DNA of 64,000 nucleotides from Fratercula arctica (GCA_947846985.1 CANTUZ010000003.1:123698626-123762625), one strand, 5' to 3'. Shown: positions 13,156-47,921, counted from the first letter of the stretch. Translations and numbers: made by a program. The notes: generated by a model from the letters alone, not told the origin.

Positions 13156-13604
13156 TTTCCCTTCCCGAAACGAAGCAGGAACAGCATCTCTTGTGATTCC
13201 CACAGGTTGCCTGGCGACTGGGATGCTTAGCGACCGGGACCCACCGGCACGCTTCCCGCCGTGCCAAAAATGATGCTGCAAGCCCTTTCCTTCTCCCGCA
13301 GAAAGGTTACTGGGAAAGACGCCCACCCTGTTCCTGGGAAGCTGTTTCCCCTCCCCAAGGGGAGGCTCCGAGCGCTGCTCCGGGGTTATTTTTAGCCTGG
13401 CGGTGTTGCGTGAGCTCGGGTGGTTTGGTTTGGGGGAGAAGGTTGAGCCCTGCCAGCCCTCTCCAGCCCCGTGGCTTGGGGATGGTGTCTCAGCCCCGTC
13501 CTCCTGCATCATCCCAGAACAAGGAGCGGCTCCAGCATCTCCCCTACAACATTCTCAAGGGTTTTCAGAGCCCCCCAGGCCTGATTTTGGGAGCTCTTCC
13601 AGGC

Positions 13605-13790
13605 TATTGAGCCCCTGGCCCAGGTTGCCCTGAGAAGCTGTGGCTGCCCCATCCCTGGAGGGGTTCAAGGCGAGGTTGGACGGGGCTTGGAGCAACCTGG
13701 GCTGGTGGGAGGTGTCCCTGCCCAGGGCAGGGGGTGGCACTGGGGGGGCTTTAAGTTGCCTTCCCACCCAAACCATTCTGGGATTCCATT
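13605..13790 (+). mobile_element. CR1 3' end, plus orientation
   Basis: CTGAGAAGCTGTGGCTGCCC, GGTTCAAGGCGAGGTTGGAC and GGTGTCCCTGCCCAGGGCAG are the sense version of the same subfamily; it ends near ATTCTGGGATTCC. Inverted relative to the neighbouring copy at 12687-13155. Confidence 0.88.
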
Positions 13791-14888
13791 GGCATGTTTG
13801 ACCCTATTCCTTACACCACAGCCGCGTTGCTCTTGGCTGGAGCAGCGTTGGACCAATTTTTGGTTGTGAAGGTACAAGAAAAAACATGGACCAAATGATA
13901 ATTCCATTATTAATTGTAAGAATGAGTGGGGCGCCCATGACAAGCCCCGTGACAGGGGACTGGAGCACGTCTGTGGGACCCTGGGACCTCGGTCCCTTAG
14001 TAGGACAGGCTGAAAGCAGGTCTCAGAACCTGCCCGTGATCCTTTTTGGGTCTGGCAGCTGCAGGCAGCAGAGAGGGGGGTATAAAAATGCAGCTTTGCT
14101 GGCTCAGGTGTGAGCTGTTTCTCTCCTGGCATAAAAGGTGAGGGATTTAGGGCTTCCTGCAACGCCTGGGGCTGCTCGGGTGATGTCTTTTCCCACTGTG
14201 GATGCAGGATTGCTCCCAGTTGGAGCAGCGTGGAGAAGTCGGTGGCTCTGTCGTGGCCAAGGGGCAGCGCTTGGGCAGTTCTGGCAGACAGATCTCCATC
14301 AGAGTGGAGACCATTGGAGCAAACCTTGCATCTGAAACCTGGGCAGTCTGCCCTGGGGAGAGGATGCCGTGCCCCCCCTGCGGCCATGGCGCCCATGAGA
14401 TTCTTGGGGGGTGGCTGCAGAGGTCCCATCCCCAGGGAGGAGGTGACCAGGAGCAGTTAGCAGGGGTTCAGGGGGCACGTTTTGTCTTCAGGATGGGGCA
14501 CGGCATTGACCATGGCCAAAAAAAAGTGGGTCTCTGAGCCCTTCACCCCGGTGCACCCTCGTGGGGAGCCTTCTCCTGGCATCCCAGCACCTCGGGGACC
14601 ATCAGCCTACCGTCTCCTCCCCAAGCAGCCTCCGCAGTGCCGCCATCCCCATCTCCTGCTGAGCGGTTCCTCCCCAGATGGTCCTGCCTCGTCCCATCCC
14701 TGGCTCCAGATAAACAGCGCTGCTCTGCGCCGGGAACACGGAGATCTTTCCCCCGTGCCTGAGTCACCCCCTCCAGCTGAGCTGCCGCGCGTGGGCTTTG
14801 ACGGCAGCTCTCCGGGTGTTATTGCTAATTCCCTGGGTACCGGCCGTCTCACCGGCTGGGTGGGTGCGGGTCGCAGGCGCAGCAGCGG
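13791..14888. other. Non-coding, no gene recognised
   Basis: A TATAAAAAT motif at 14081 lies in otherwise unremarkable unique sequence, and a short AT-rich piece at 13870-13925 precedes it. Nothing further supports a promoter or exon. Confidence 0.4.
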
Positions 14889-15655
14889 GATGGGAGATGG
14901 GATGCAGGGGAGATGGGGTCCAACAGGGGGATGGGCTGCAGGGGAGATGGGCTGCAGGGGAGATGGGCTGCAGCAGGGAGATGGGATGCAGGGGGAGATG
15001 GGATGCAGGGGAGATAGGATGCAGCGGGGAGATGGGATGCAGCAGGGAGATGGGCTGCAATGGGGGGATGGGATGCGGGGGAGATGGGCTGCAGGGGGAA
15101 ATGGGCTGCAGGGGGAAATGGATGCAGGGGAGATGGGCTGCAGGGGGAGATGGGCTGCAGGGGGAGATGGGCTGCAGGGGGAGATGGGATGCAGGGGAGA
15201 TGGGATGTGGGGGGAGATGGGCTGCAGGGGGAGATGGGATGCAGGGGAGATGGGATGTGGGGGGAGATGGGATGTGGGATGCAGTGGGGAGATAGGATGT
15301 GGGGGGGGGATGCGATGCAAGGGAGATGGGATGCAGGGGGAGATGGGATGCAGCAGGGAGATGGGCTGCAATGGGGGGATGGGATGCGGGGGAGATGGGC
15401 TGCAGGGGGAAATGGGATGCAGGGGAGATGGGCTGCAGGGGGAGATGGGCTGCAGGGGGAGATGGGATGCAGGGGAGATGGGATGTGGGGGGAGATGGGC
15501 TGCAGGGGGAGATGGGATGCAGGGGAGATGGGATGTGGGGGGAGATGGGATGTGGGATGCAGTGGGGAGATAGGATGTGGGGGGGGGATATGATGCAAGG
15601 GAGATGGGATGCAGGGGGAGATGGGATGCAGTGGGGAGATGGGATGCATGTCCAT
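14889..15655. repeat. GGGAGATGGGATGCAG minisatellite (15-17 bp units) with higher-order duplication
   Basis: About 48 units differing in CTGCAG/ATGCAG/ATGTGG endings. A block with AGATGGGCTGCAATGGGGGG recurs 311 bp later, and GCAGTGGGGAGATAGGATG recurs 278 bp later, so most of the array is two copies of one ~300-bp block. Confidence 0.95.
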
Positions 15656-18224
15656 GCCCAGCCCTGCACCCAAAATCAGCCACATGGATGTTTTCCCAGT
15701 CCGAAAAAGGAGGGTATCTGCCTGGGGAAGGGGTACCCTCCCCCCCTAACCCTGGCAGGAGACAGGACGAGGGGTCCTGGGCTGTTGCTGTAGCAAGATG
15801 GATGTCAGATGGGCAGAAACGCGATGGGACCTGAGGAGGTCTGGGGGATGTTGGGGGTCATGGGGAGCTGTTGCACCAGAGAAGGGGGGTGTCAGCATGG
15901 TGTGTGTGCTCGTTTTGGGGTCCCTTACAGGGGACAGTGCCTCTGTACCTGCTCCAACCCCCCTCTGGAGCAGCCCGTCCTTGCCAGCCGGAGCCTGTGT
16001 CATTTCCTTCGCTTTGCGAAACGCAGGCTTCCTCTGCGGGGACATCACGTGAGGAGCCCTCGGTCCCCAGCCTGCCCCAGCGCCGCCTGCCTGGGGTGGG
16101 GAACTGGGATGGTGGGACCATCCTGGTGTCCCCCCCAGCCAGCTCCCACCGCTGGACCACGCTGCCGTCCCGTCCCGCATCCCGCCTCTGAGGGCCGTCG
16201 CATCCCGCTGCCAAGCTGGCAGCATCCTGCGTGTGCCAGGGATGCACTGGGGCCAACTGGTGTGAAATCCCGCTCGGATGAACCCTTGCTGGTGGGAAAG
16301 GGGAGAGATGCTCTGGGCGGGCAGGACCAGGGGAAGAGGGGATGGAGGATGGGGATGGGATGGGGATGGAGGATGGGGATGGGATGTGCAAGGAGGCGGG
16401 ACGGCCCATGGCAGAGACTTGGATCTGGCTGGAGCTGGGCTCCCAGCCGCCATGGAGGTCCCTGCAGCACCCTGAGGCCACACGACATGTTTCTGTGTCG
16501 CTGACCCTCCGCAGCTCGCCAGGATCTGCGGCAGGGAGCCAAAACCCTGCTCCCTGTACCCGCTGGGGACAGGGCTGAAGTGATGGATGGGATCTGGGCA
16601 CGGCAGGTTTGGGGTAGATATGGGGAAGGAGAGATAAGGCTGGGAGCTCAGCGGGGTGGTCGGACCGCTGCGGGTGACGGCTCGGGGAGCACCCATCCCC
16701 TCTCCCAGTTATATGGTGGAAACTCCCTGGTTGCGGTGCTGGAGCGGGGCTGGAGTGTGATGCTGTTGGTGCTACAGAGGGTGAGAGCCCGTCTGTTCCC
16801 CCGGGAACCGCAGCAATAAAGCACTGAGTCATGGAAATACCTGCATAGATAGGGGAAGGGCCTGGGGCAGAGCTGGCAGCCCTGCCCGCGCTGTCCCTGC
16901 CCGCGCTGTCCCCTGCCACCGAGGAATGCTGCTCCTCGGGTGACTCAGCCTGGGCTGTGGTCCCTGCCGTGCTCCCGGGGCTGCCTTTTCCTCGCATGGA
17001 GCCAGGATCCAACTTGGCGGCCGCAGAGAGAAGGGGCAGGATGGTCCGGGGAGGGATGCGCTGGGTCCCAGCGTGAGGGATGATGGAGCCCACGGGCTGG
17101 TCTGGCAGCCGGAGACCCACCTGGGTGGCCAGGGTAAGTCGCAGGTCACCGTTGTCCCCCTCCCCTGCTTCCTGCAGGGTCCTGGGGTCAGATTCCCTCC
17201 CCGGCACAAGCACTTTGGGGTTGTGGCATCACTGAGTGGGACCTGGCCTTTGGGGTTTGCAGAGGAGGGGGCTGCTGCCCGCGTCCCGCTGCCCCACGCC
17301 GGGACCACCCCAACTGCTCTGCCGGGTTGGGGTGAGCCGTGCCTCAGTTTCCCCATCTGTGTTATGGGCTGGTGCGGCCGCTGGCGGCACGTGCGTGAGC
17401 GTGGGCCCTGCCTCCCTGCCTGGGTGCTATGCAAATGCCTCTGCGCACCCTTGTCAGCCGCAGCAGGAAGCGCCTGCTCCATCAGCGTGGGCTCGGCGTG
17501 GGGACAGAGGGGATGGCCGCCTCTCCGTAAGTGCCGCTTTCTTCCTGCCACCCCGTTTCTCTGGGTGCCGGGGTGCCCCCGGGGTGCTGCCGGTGGGGAC
17601 CGAGACCCTCACCTCGAGGAGGTTGGGGGGAGGCTGAGCACGTGTAAACTCATCACACCGAGCTGGGGAAGGGGCTCGGTGGGGTTTCAGTGTGTCCCTG
17701 AGGCCGGGGACGTCAGCCCAGGTGTGTCTGGGGTTCGGGGTACGGTGAAGGAGGTGGCACCCGGGGCACCAAACTTTTCCGAGCACGTGAGAGCGACCGG
17801 AAAAACTTCCTGGTGCGGCGCTGTGCCAGGACAGGGGGCGGGAGGTGGCCCTGAGCCGCCACAGGAAGCCCTTTCGGGGTGTCACCCACAGGAGGAGGCA
17901 ACGGGGGGGACTGCCGGGGGGGACACAGAGGCTGCAGCAAGGGGACGTTGGTGGCGGTGGCAGCGGTGGAAGCTCTCGGTTTTGTTTCATGGGCTCCTCC
18001 ATCCCCGTGTGCCCGGCTGGGGCTGTGTCATGCGTCTGGCACAGCTGTCCCCACTGGGGACAGAGCCAGGCTCCCGCGGGACGTGTCCCCATGCCGGAGG
18101 GGACAGGGGGTGGGGGTACAAGGGGCTTGGGCGGTGGCCAGAGCCCCTTCTCCATCCTCCATCCTTTGGGATGCCTGGCTGGGGGGCAGTTGGGATGTAC
18201 CCTCTGGGTGCTGCTCAGCCGTGG
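15656..18224. other. Non-coding, no gene recognised
   Basis: A short GGGGATGGAGGATGGGGATG run lies at about 16340-16385 and an isolated AATAAA at 16812 on the + strand. No supported exon. Confidence 0.4.
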
Positions 18225-18322
18225 TGCAGGCAGGGGGCAGGCAGGGGGCAGGCAGGGTGCAGGCAGGGGGCAGGCAGGGTGCAGGCAGGGTGCAGGCAGG
18301 GGGCAGGCAGGGTGCAGGCAGC
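18225..18322. repeat. 11-bp GGGGGCAGGCA / GGGTGCAGGCA tandem
   Basis: About nine units, alternating the two variants. Confidence 0.9.
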
Positions 18323-18589
18323 ACCTTCGCTGTGCTCCCCAGCTTTATTCTTGGGGGGGGAATCTTGGCCAGGAAAGGCAGGGATGTGCCAGGGCAGAGC
18401 GTGAGCCCGGGGCGTGCAGGGGCTGGGAGGCTGCGAGGCGCTTGGCCAGGGGGTTCGGTGCCGTCCCTCGCGTCCGTGCTGGGTTTGAGGGGACACCAAA
18501 AGGCGGGATGTGCCCTCGTTCATGCTGGTGGCCTCCAGCCCTGTCCATCTCCAGCTGCGATGCTCGGAGGTGCTGCTCAGGGGCAGTGG

Positions 18590-19165
18590 GACGTCACCTG
18601 CGGGATGCTCCCTGCGGGATGTCACCTGTGGGATGCTCTCTTTGGGATGCCGTCTGTGGGATGCTCCCTGCGGGATGTCACCCGTGGGATGCTCTCTTTG
18701 GGATGTCACCTGCGGGATGCTCCCTGCGGGATGTCACCTGTGGGATGCTCTCTTTGGGATGCCATCTGTGGGATGCTCCCTGCGGGATGTCACCAGGGGG
18801 ATGCTCCCTGTGGGATGTTACCTGTGGGATGCTGTCTTTGGGATACTCCCTGTGGGATGCCATGTGCAGGATGCCACCTGCGGAATGCTCTCTGTGGGAT
18901 GTCACCTGCAGGGTGCTCTCTGTGGGATGTCACCTGTGGGATGCTCTCTGTGGGACGCTATCTGTGGGATACGCCCTGCAGGATGTCACCAGGGGGACGC
19001 TCCCTGTGGGATGTCACCTGCGGGATGTCACCAGTAGGATGCTTCCTGTGGGATGCCACCTGTGGGTGCTCCCTGCGGGATGTCACCTGTGGGATGCTCT
19101 CTGTGCAGTGTCACCCACGGGCTGCTCCCTGTGGGATACTCCCTGTGGGATGCTCCCTGCATCCC
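18590..19165. repeat. 14-bp minisatellite array A (GGGATGTCACCTGY / GGGATGCTCCCTGY)
   Basis: About 40 units of 14 bp in irregular alternation of the two variants. Confidence 0.95.
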
Positions 19166-19479
19166 GCTCCCCAGCAGCATCACTTGGGGACGCAGGGACA
19201 CAGAGGGGACATCCAGACCCAGCCCCGGCCCCAGCCCCGGGGGCTCAGCCCCATTGCTGCACTGGGAGCGGGAGGTGACATGTCATGGGAATGGGACTGG
19301 AGGAAGGAAACGGCAAATGAAGAGAAAGTGGGGAAAAAGAAGAGCCAAAGCGGAACGTTCCCGGCTCAGCAATCGCCCCTCTCAACCGAGAGCCGATCCC
19401 CCTCCCCAGGGGCTGGCCCGGGCCATCGTCCCCACCCCACCACCCCCCCGGGAGGGTCCCTCCGAAACCCAGAGGACGC

Positions 19480-20530
19480 GGGCTTCATTTTTTTTTTTTA
19501 GCCATTTAGCGGAGGAGATCTTTATTTTAGATATTTCTGGGCGGAGAAGCTCTTTGGGTACCAACCTCTGCGGCGCAGCCAGAGCAAAGCCTGAAGCGGG
19601 GCATCTCTGCGCCTGCTGCCAGCTGGGACCTGGGGGGGCGGGGAAGTCGGGGGCGGGTGAGGGGGCTGATTTTGCATCACCCCGTTGTTCTTTGAGCACG
19701 GTTGAGCAGGAAACGCTGGTGGAGCTGGGCAACCGCAGCAGCGATGGGCTGGCGGCGCTCAGGCGTGTGGCATCCATGGTGCGGCTTCGGCTAGCCCTCG
19801 CAGCCCGCGTGAGAAGGGGACCGGGCTACGCGTGGCGTCCCCTGCAGAGAGCCGGCCCTAGGGGTGTTCTGCAAAGGATGTGGGTTGCTGCAAGGTCCTC
19901 CCTGAGACGCTGATGCGAAGGAAAGTTAAAAGAAAAAAAAGCAAACAAAAAAAAAAAAAAAAGGCAAAACCCAGAGTGAAAAACGCGCGTGAGCTCACGT
20001 GTACGTGCCTGTCGGCGCGGCTGGGCGAGGATGCTCGAGTGCGCGGTTGGCAGCTCAGCATCCCACCCGCCGCCGTCGTAGCAATGCTCCATCGCAGCCA
20101 CCGGGACGCGGAGCCCCTTTCCCACCCTGTTCCCTTGGAGAAACCTGGAAAACACAAATCTGGGCAGTTCCCCGCGTTGCACCGCTGCCAGCCAACAATC
20201 CTGCGTACGGACCCGAAAGTGCCAGGCGACACGGCGGGTATTTTTAGGGCCGGTGACTCAGACGAGTTGCTTTAAAAAGCTGAAGCTGGCGGGAGGCAGC
20301 ACACAGCGTCCCGTTAGCTGTCGTTACAGCGACATCCCGGGCTGTCGTTACAGCGAAGCCGCCTCTCCGCCTCTAAACGCTTGTGCAAATGATGGTGCAA
20401 ATCGCAGGGAGGAAGGAGAAATAGGGGAATGGGGGGAGAAACCCTCGGCAGCCGGCCTCAGGAAGGGTTCCGGCCGCTCGCCGCCTGTTTACCTTGCCGT
20501 CTGCCCCATCAGCGCTTGGTTTTGCAGAGG
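19480..20530. promoter_or_regulatory. CpG-richer unique segment between the two 14-bp arrays; possible promoter/enhancer
   Basis: Contains a denser set of CpG dinucleotides than its surroundings (for example around 19740-20070), a poly(A) run at 19944-19962 and a direct repeat of GCTGTCGTTACAGCGA at 20317 and 20341, each copy able to fold as GCTGT-CGTT-ACAGC. It lies about 4 kb upstream of the PTK2B ATG, so it might hold a 5' non-coding exon or promoter; this is inference. Confidence 0.3.
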
Positions 20531-20569
20531 TTGAGGATGGGGGAGCGGCTGCAGCCCCCCAACCCATGG

Positions 20570-21045
20570 GGTGGTCCCTACGGGATGTCACCTGAGGGAT
20601 GCTCCCTGTGGGATGTCACCTGCGGGATGGTCTCTGTAGGATGCTCCCTGTGGGATGTCACCTATGGGATGCTCCCTGTGGGATGCTCCCTGTGGGATGT
20701 CACTGTGGTATGGTCTCTGCAGGATGTCACCTGTGGGGTGCTCTCCTTGGGATGTCACCTGCGGGATGCTCCCTGTGGGATGCTCCCTGTGGGATGTCAT
20801 CTGTGGGATGCTCTCTGCGGGATGTCAGCTATGGGGTGCTCCCTGTGAGATGTTGCCTGCAGGACGGTCCCTGTGGGATGTCACCTGCAGGATGGTCCCT
20901 GTGGGATGTCACCTGTAGGATGGTCCTTGTGGGATGTCACCTATGGGATGCTCGCTGTGGCATGTCACCTGTAGGATGGTCCCTGTGGGATGTCACCTGC
21001 AGGACACTCTCTGTGGGATGCTCCCTGTGGGATACCACCAGCCAG
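20570..21045. repeat. 14-bp minisatellite array B, same unit as 18590-19165
   Basis: About 33 units GGGATGTCACCTGY / GGGATGCTCCCTGT plus a GGATGGTCCCTGT variant more common here. Confidence 0.95.
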
Positions 21046-21631
21046 CCGGGAGGTTTGGGCTGGGCTGGCTGGTGTTGCCCTGGGTGAGATGAGGGATACT
21101 CTGACCCCCGTATTAGAGGTGTCCCCCCCCATGGGTGTCGTGGGGAGAGCGAGACCCTCAGCCCCAGGCAATGGGATCTATGGGACATCCCGCAGCCCGT
21201 CCCACCCACCCCACCCTCTCCTGCAGCATCTTCCGTGTCCGCTCCCCACCTCGCCTGCCTTGGCAGGGCAGAGCCGGGGAGACCCTGCAGGCACCCCATC
21301 CCCTCCCCAGCCCCTCTGTCCCTCCAGAATTCCGCCCCCCCCGGATCCATGCCGGGACCTCTTCTGTGTTGCAGACGCGAGGTGACGCACAGGAGAGCCG
21401 CCATGCAATTTTCCTGTTCGCAAACAGCTTCTTGGCTGTTTAATCAGTAACTCGAGGGCTGAGCTCAGTTGAGGCTCCGGCTCAGAAGCAGCCGAATGAC
21501 TCGACTTCCACTTTTTTTTTTTTTTTTTTTTATTTCACTTCACATTTCACTCCCAAAGAGATGCGGTTTGGAGCAGCTCTTTGCAAACCGGAATTTGTGC
21601 TGTGTGTCTGGCTGTGCTGGCTGGTTTTTAG

Positions 21632-22095
21632 AATCACGGAATGGTTTGGGTGGGAAGGGACCTTAAAGCCCCCCCAGTGCCACCCCCTGCCCTGGGCAGG
21701 GACACCTCCCACCAGCCCAGGTTGCTCCAAGCCCCGTCCAACCTGGCCTTGAACCCCTCCAGGGATGGGGCAGCCACAGCTTCTCTGGGCAACCTGGGCC
21801 AGGGGCTCACCCCCCTCACACCAAAGAATTTCTTCCCAATCTCTCCTCTCAGTCTCCCCTCTGTCAGTGTAAAACCCTTCCCCCTCGTCCCACGGCTCCC
21901 CTCCCTGATCCAGAGTCCCTCCCCAGCTTTCCTGGAGCCCCTCTAGGGACTGGCAGGGGCTGGAAGGTCTCCGCGGAGCCTTCTCTTCTCCAGGCTGAAC
22001 CCCCCCAGCTCTCTCAGCCTGTCCTCCCAGCAGAGGGGCTCCAGCCCTCCCAGCATCTCCGGGGCCTCCTCTGGCCCTGCTCCAACAGCTCCGTG
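21632..22095 (-). mobile_element. CR1 3' end, minus orientation
   Basis: Starts at AATCACGGAATGG and runs through the same 3' UTR as the copy at 12687, with very few differences over ~440 bp. Both are likely recent members of one subfamily. A 20-T run sits ~100 bp upstream at 21510-21531. Confidence 0.9.
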
Positions 22096-22675
22096 TCTCT
22101 CCTGTGCTGAGGGCTCCAGCCCGTTTTCGCTCGCCCAGGCTCCGTGCAAAGCTCCCCGCTCTCCTGGGAAGCCAGAGACTTTGCTCTTAGGGGGTTATGT
22201 GAGCTGAGTTTGCCTGGCCTCAGCCCAGGAGGTGAAGAAAGCAACCCAGAGCAAACCCTCTTCCGTGCCAGCCCTGCCCAGCTTGCCACCCAAAAGCCAC
22301 GTGAAGAGGGAAATTTTGGATCCATTCGGATAATCCAAGACCCACATACCCCCTATATTGTATTTCTCAGCAGAGGGAAAACTCAAGCCACATCCCCTCC
22401 GGCTCAAGTGACATTTTTGGTGCTGGCTTCTGGGTTTTATCCCCTCTAAAAATAAAAGAGCAAATCAATAGAAACCAGTATCACCCTTCCGGGTGAGAAG
22501 GAACACGGCTTGCTCACCCCATTTTGCTTCTTATTGGGTTTCTGCAACGCTACTTGCTAAATTCAGCTCGGTTGGAGGTCACGTTGTTGAACCACAGTTG
22601 CAGTCGCAGGTACCTGCGATGGGAACCCGCAGCCCGAAGCCTTCACCAGGGTTTCCTGGGGCGAGGAACTGGTGA

Positions 22676-23312
22676 TTGCTGGGGACACAGAGGTGTTGCT
22701 CTGGAGGTGACAAAGACACTGAGGTGTTGCTCTGGAGGTGACAAGAACACGGAGGTATTCCTCCTGAGGTGACAAGGACACAGAGGTGTTGCTCTGGAGG
22801 TGCTGGGGACACAGAGATGTTGCTCTGGAGGTGACAAAGACACTGAGGTGTTGCTCTGGAGGTGACAAGAACACTGAGGTATTCCTCCTGAGGTGACAAG
22901 GACACAGAGGTGTTGCTCTGGAGGTGCTGGGGACACAGAGGTGTTGCTCTGGGATGACAAGGACACTGAGGTGTTGCTCTGGAGGTGACAAGGACACAGA
23001 GGTGTTGCTCTGGAGGTGCTGGGGACACAGAGGTATTGTTCTGGAGGTGACAAGGACATAGAGGTATTGTTCTGGAGGTGACAAGGACATAGAGGTATTG
23101 CTCTGGAGGTGACAAGGACACAGAGGTGTTGCTCTGGAGATGATGGAGACACAGAGGTATTGTTCTGGAGGTGACAAGGACACAGAGGTGTTGCTCTGGG
23201 ATGACAAGGACACAGAAGTGTTGCTCTGGGGGAGATGTGGACATGGAGGTGTTGCTCCAGAGGTGATGGGGACATGGAGGTGTTGCTCTGGAGGTGACAA
23301 GGACATAAGGCT
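22676..23312. repeat. 31-bp minisatellite with GGTGTTGCTCTGGAGGTG core
   Basis: About 20 units of ~31 bp (core plus ACAAGGACACAGA). Some units are shortened, and GATG/GCTGGGGAC variants are interspersed. Confidence 0.93.
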
Positions 23313-23406
23313 CTGCTTGGAGGAGCTGGGCTTGGGGCTCCGGCGGTACCCGGTGGCCGTACATGGCCGGGGGTGTAGCACGGGTGGGATGGCACATTCC
23401 ATTGCC

Positions 23407-24218
<812 letters not shown>

Positions 24219-24379
24219 CATCCATCTCCATCCCTCCATCCCTTCCCTCCTTCCCTCCCCAACCCCCCCCAGGGCCTCCCCACTCTCCCATCCCACCCCT
24301 GCCTCCCCTGTCCCCCACCCCACCGGGTGACCCCCCACCCCAGGGTCCCCACGGTGCCAGCGCGGTGTCTGTCCCGCAG

Positions 24380-24420
24380 GGAAGGGATGCTCAGCCCCTA
24401 GCACCCCGGGCGTGGTGAGG
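24380..24420 (+). promoter_or_regulatory. PTK2B: 5' UTR part of first coding exon with a 4-codon uORF
   Basis: A good acceptor (pyrimidines then CCGCAG) ends at 24379, so the exon carrying the start codon probably begins at 24380 as an internal exon with upstream non-coding exons. Within it, an ATG at 24387 opens a 4-codon reading frame closing with TAG at 24399-24401, 19 nt before the main ATG. The first non-coding exon and promoter are not identifiable from sequence alone. Confidence 0.6.
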
Positions 24421-46142
<21,722 letters not shown>

Positions 46143-46985
46143 AGGCAGGGGTGGAGAGAGGGAAGGAGAAGGGGTGGGGAAGGAGAGGAGGAGAGGGACC
46201 ACCACGCTCCGGTTGGCGGAGATGGGAGGAGAGCATTGCGGAGGAGCTGGCTTTTGTGTGTCTTCCATGGCCTCGCCGTCCTGCCCTCCCTGTCCCCCCT
46301 CCTCCTGCAGCCACTCGTGTCTTTAGCATCGTCTTGTTGGTCTTCTGAAGAAGGGAGGCATCTGGTGACTCGTCCCTGGAAAGGGCTGGGGGGGACCTGG
46401 CTGTCTCCGAGGGCAGCTGAAGATCCCTCTGGCTCAGTGGCTCCCTGGCTGCCCGCAGGTCCGTGTGTCCGTCCCTCGGCCCCTCCGAGGACAGACGGCC
46501 GCGGGCAGCATGTCACAAAGGGGACCTGGACCCCGCTCCTCGCCGCCGGGAGCCGGGGGGTCGTGGCAGCTGGGGGAGCTGGCATCCCGGGGGTCCCCAG
46601 GGGCCATCGGAGCGGTGGCCGGATGGACTGTTTGCATTTCTTTCTACATTGTGTAGAAGAGTTTATTTAATGATGGGAGGCGGGTCCGCGCGACACGGTG
46701 GAGCCGGTTCCGGTGCCCGTGGCCGGAGCGTGCCCAGGTCCAAGCCTGCAGAGCACGGGGAGGGATGGGACCCTGCGGACCGCAGCCTTTGGTGACACAA
46801 ACCAGGAGAACGGTGCCTCTTCCAGCTGAGTTTTCTCCGAGCTGCTCTGTGTAAGCGACAACGGCAAACCACGTCTCTGTTCGGTTTGTGCTTTGAGTTG
46901 GGAACCGTACGGTTCGGGCTTTTCCCCAGCATCTTCCCACAGCGCTGTTCGTTCTGGCTGAGATAAACCATGCACAAAGTCCTGC
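46143..46985 (+). other. PTK2B: Probable PTK2B 3' UTR
   Basis: Non-coding sequence after the stop. No canonical AATAAA is present on this strand. A variant hexamer GATAAA at 46962-46967, followed by a GT-rich stretch at 46980-47010, is the best candidate cleavage signal. The extent is an inference. Confidence 0.35.
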
Positions 46986-47921
46986 TGTGCCTGTGCCTGC
47001 CTGTCACCCTCCCCTACGCTGGGGACAAGTCCCCTGGTCACCAGCACCTCCTTGGAAAGAGATTGTTCTGCTCAGACCTGAGCCGTCTCACCAGCGTGGG
47101 GAAGCACCATCCTGGTGGCAGCATCCCTGGGGGAGCTGCTGGGGTGAACCTGGATCTGGTGCATCCATGTCCTCCCTGGAGCCCCACTTCCCTCCCGTTG
47201 AGCCCACAATCCGTACGAGGGTCCTGGACTCCCCCTGCTCCCACCCCGAGGTTTGCTGGTGAGCGTATCTACAGACTTCGGCTTTTCGAAGAGCATCAGG
47301 ATCCATGGTGGAGGCTGCTGGGAGGTGGTTCGTGGGGGATGGCACGGCCATGAAGATGGGCTTCCCCGCCCCCCAAAAGAAGGATGCTTGGGGGGTGCTG
47401 GTGCCATATTGGTGGTGTCACCCCAGAGCTCGGCCCAGGCCCTGGTGGCCTCATCACCCAGAGAGGGGTGGTGGGTGCTGACTGCGGCTGGCGAGAAGGG
47501 GCTGCCGGGATTAACCTGGGGAGGGGAGCGTGTTCCCCCTCTGCCCCATGGTGGGGGGGGTCTGCTGAAGGCGTCCCATGGGCTGGCAGTGATCAGGGCG
47601 CTGGGCATCCCGTCCTGTCCAGCCCCCCGTCATCCCTGGGTGCCGCAGCCCCAACCAAGCCAGAAGTGATCCTCGGAGGAGAGCACTCGTGCACCCTCCA
47701 GCCCTGAAGCCCGTGCGTAAGCGGGTTCGGGGGTCACACACACAAGAACCCACAAAGGCATCCAGCCACGCCTGGGCACTCGCCCCCTCCCACGTCACGT
47801 TTCTCAGCCCCGTGTGCGCACGCTTGGACCAGCACCGAAGGCTGCGTGAGCGGCTGCAACACTCTCGGGATGGGCACGTCCCTCCATGGCATCATTTATT
47901 CCAGCCCATTTCACTCTTGAA
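46986..47921. other. Intergenic between the two convergent genes
   Basis: Unique GC-rich sequence with no exon recognised. On the minus strand an AATAAA lies at 47900-47895. Confidence 0.4.

Noticed and set aside
14081..14090. TATAAAAAT box
   Set aside because: No initiator context, exon or open frame supports a promoter; a chance match is likely.
16812..16817. AATAAA poly(A) signal on the + strand
   Set aside because: No coding exon precedes it, so it cannot be tied to a gene.
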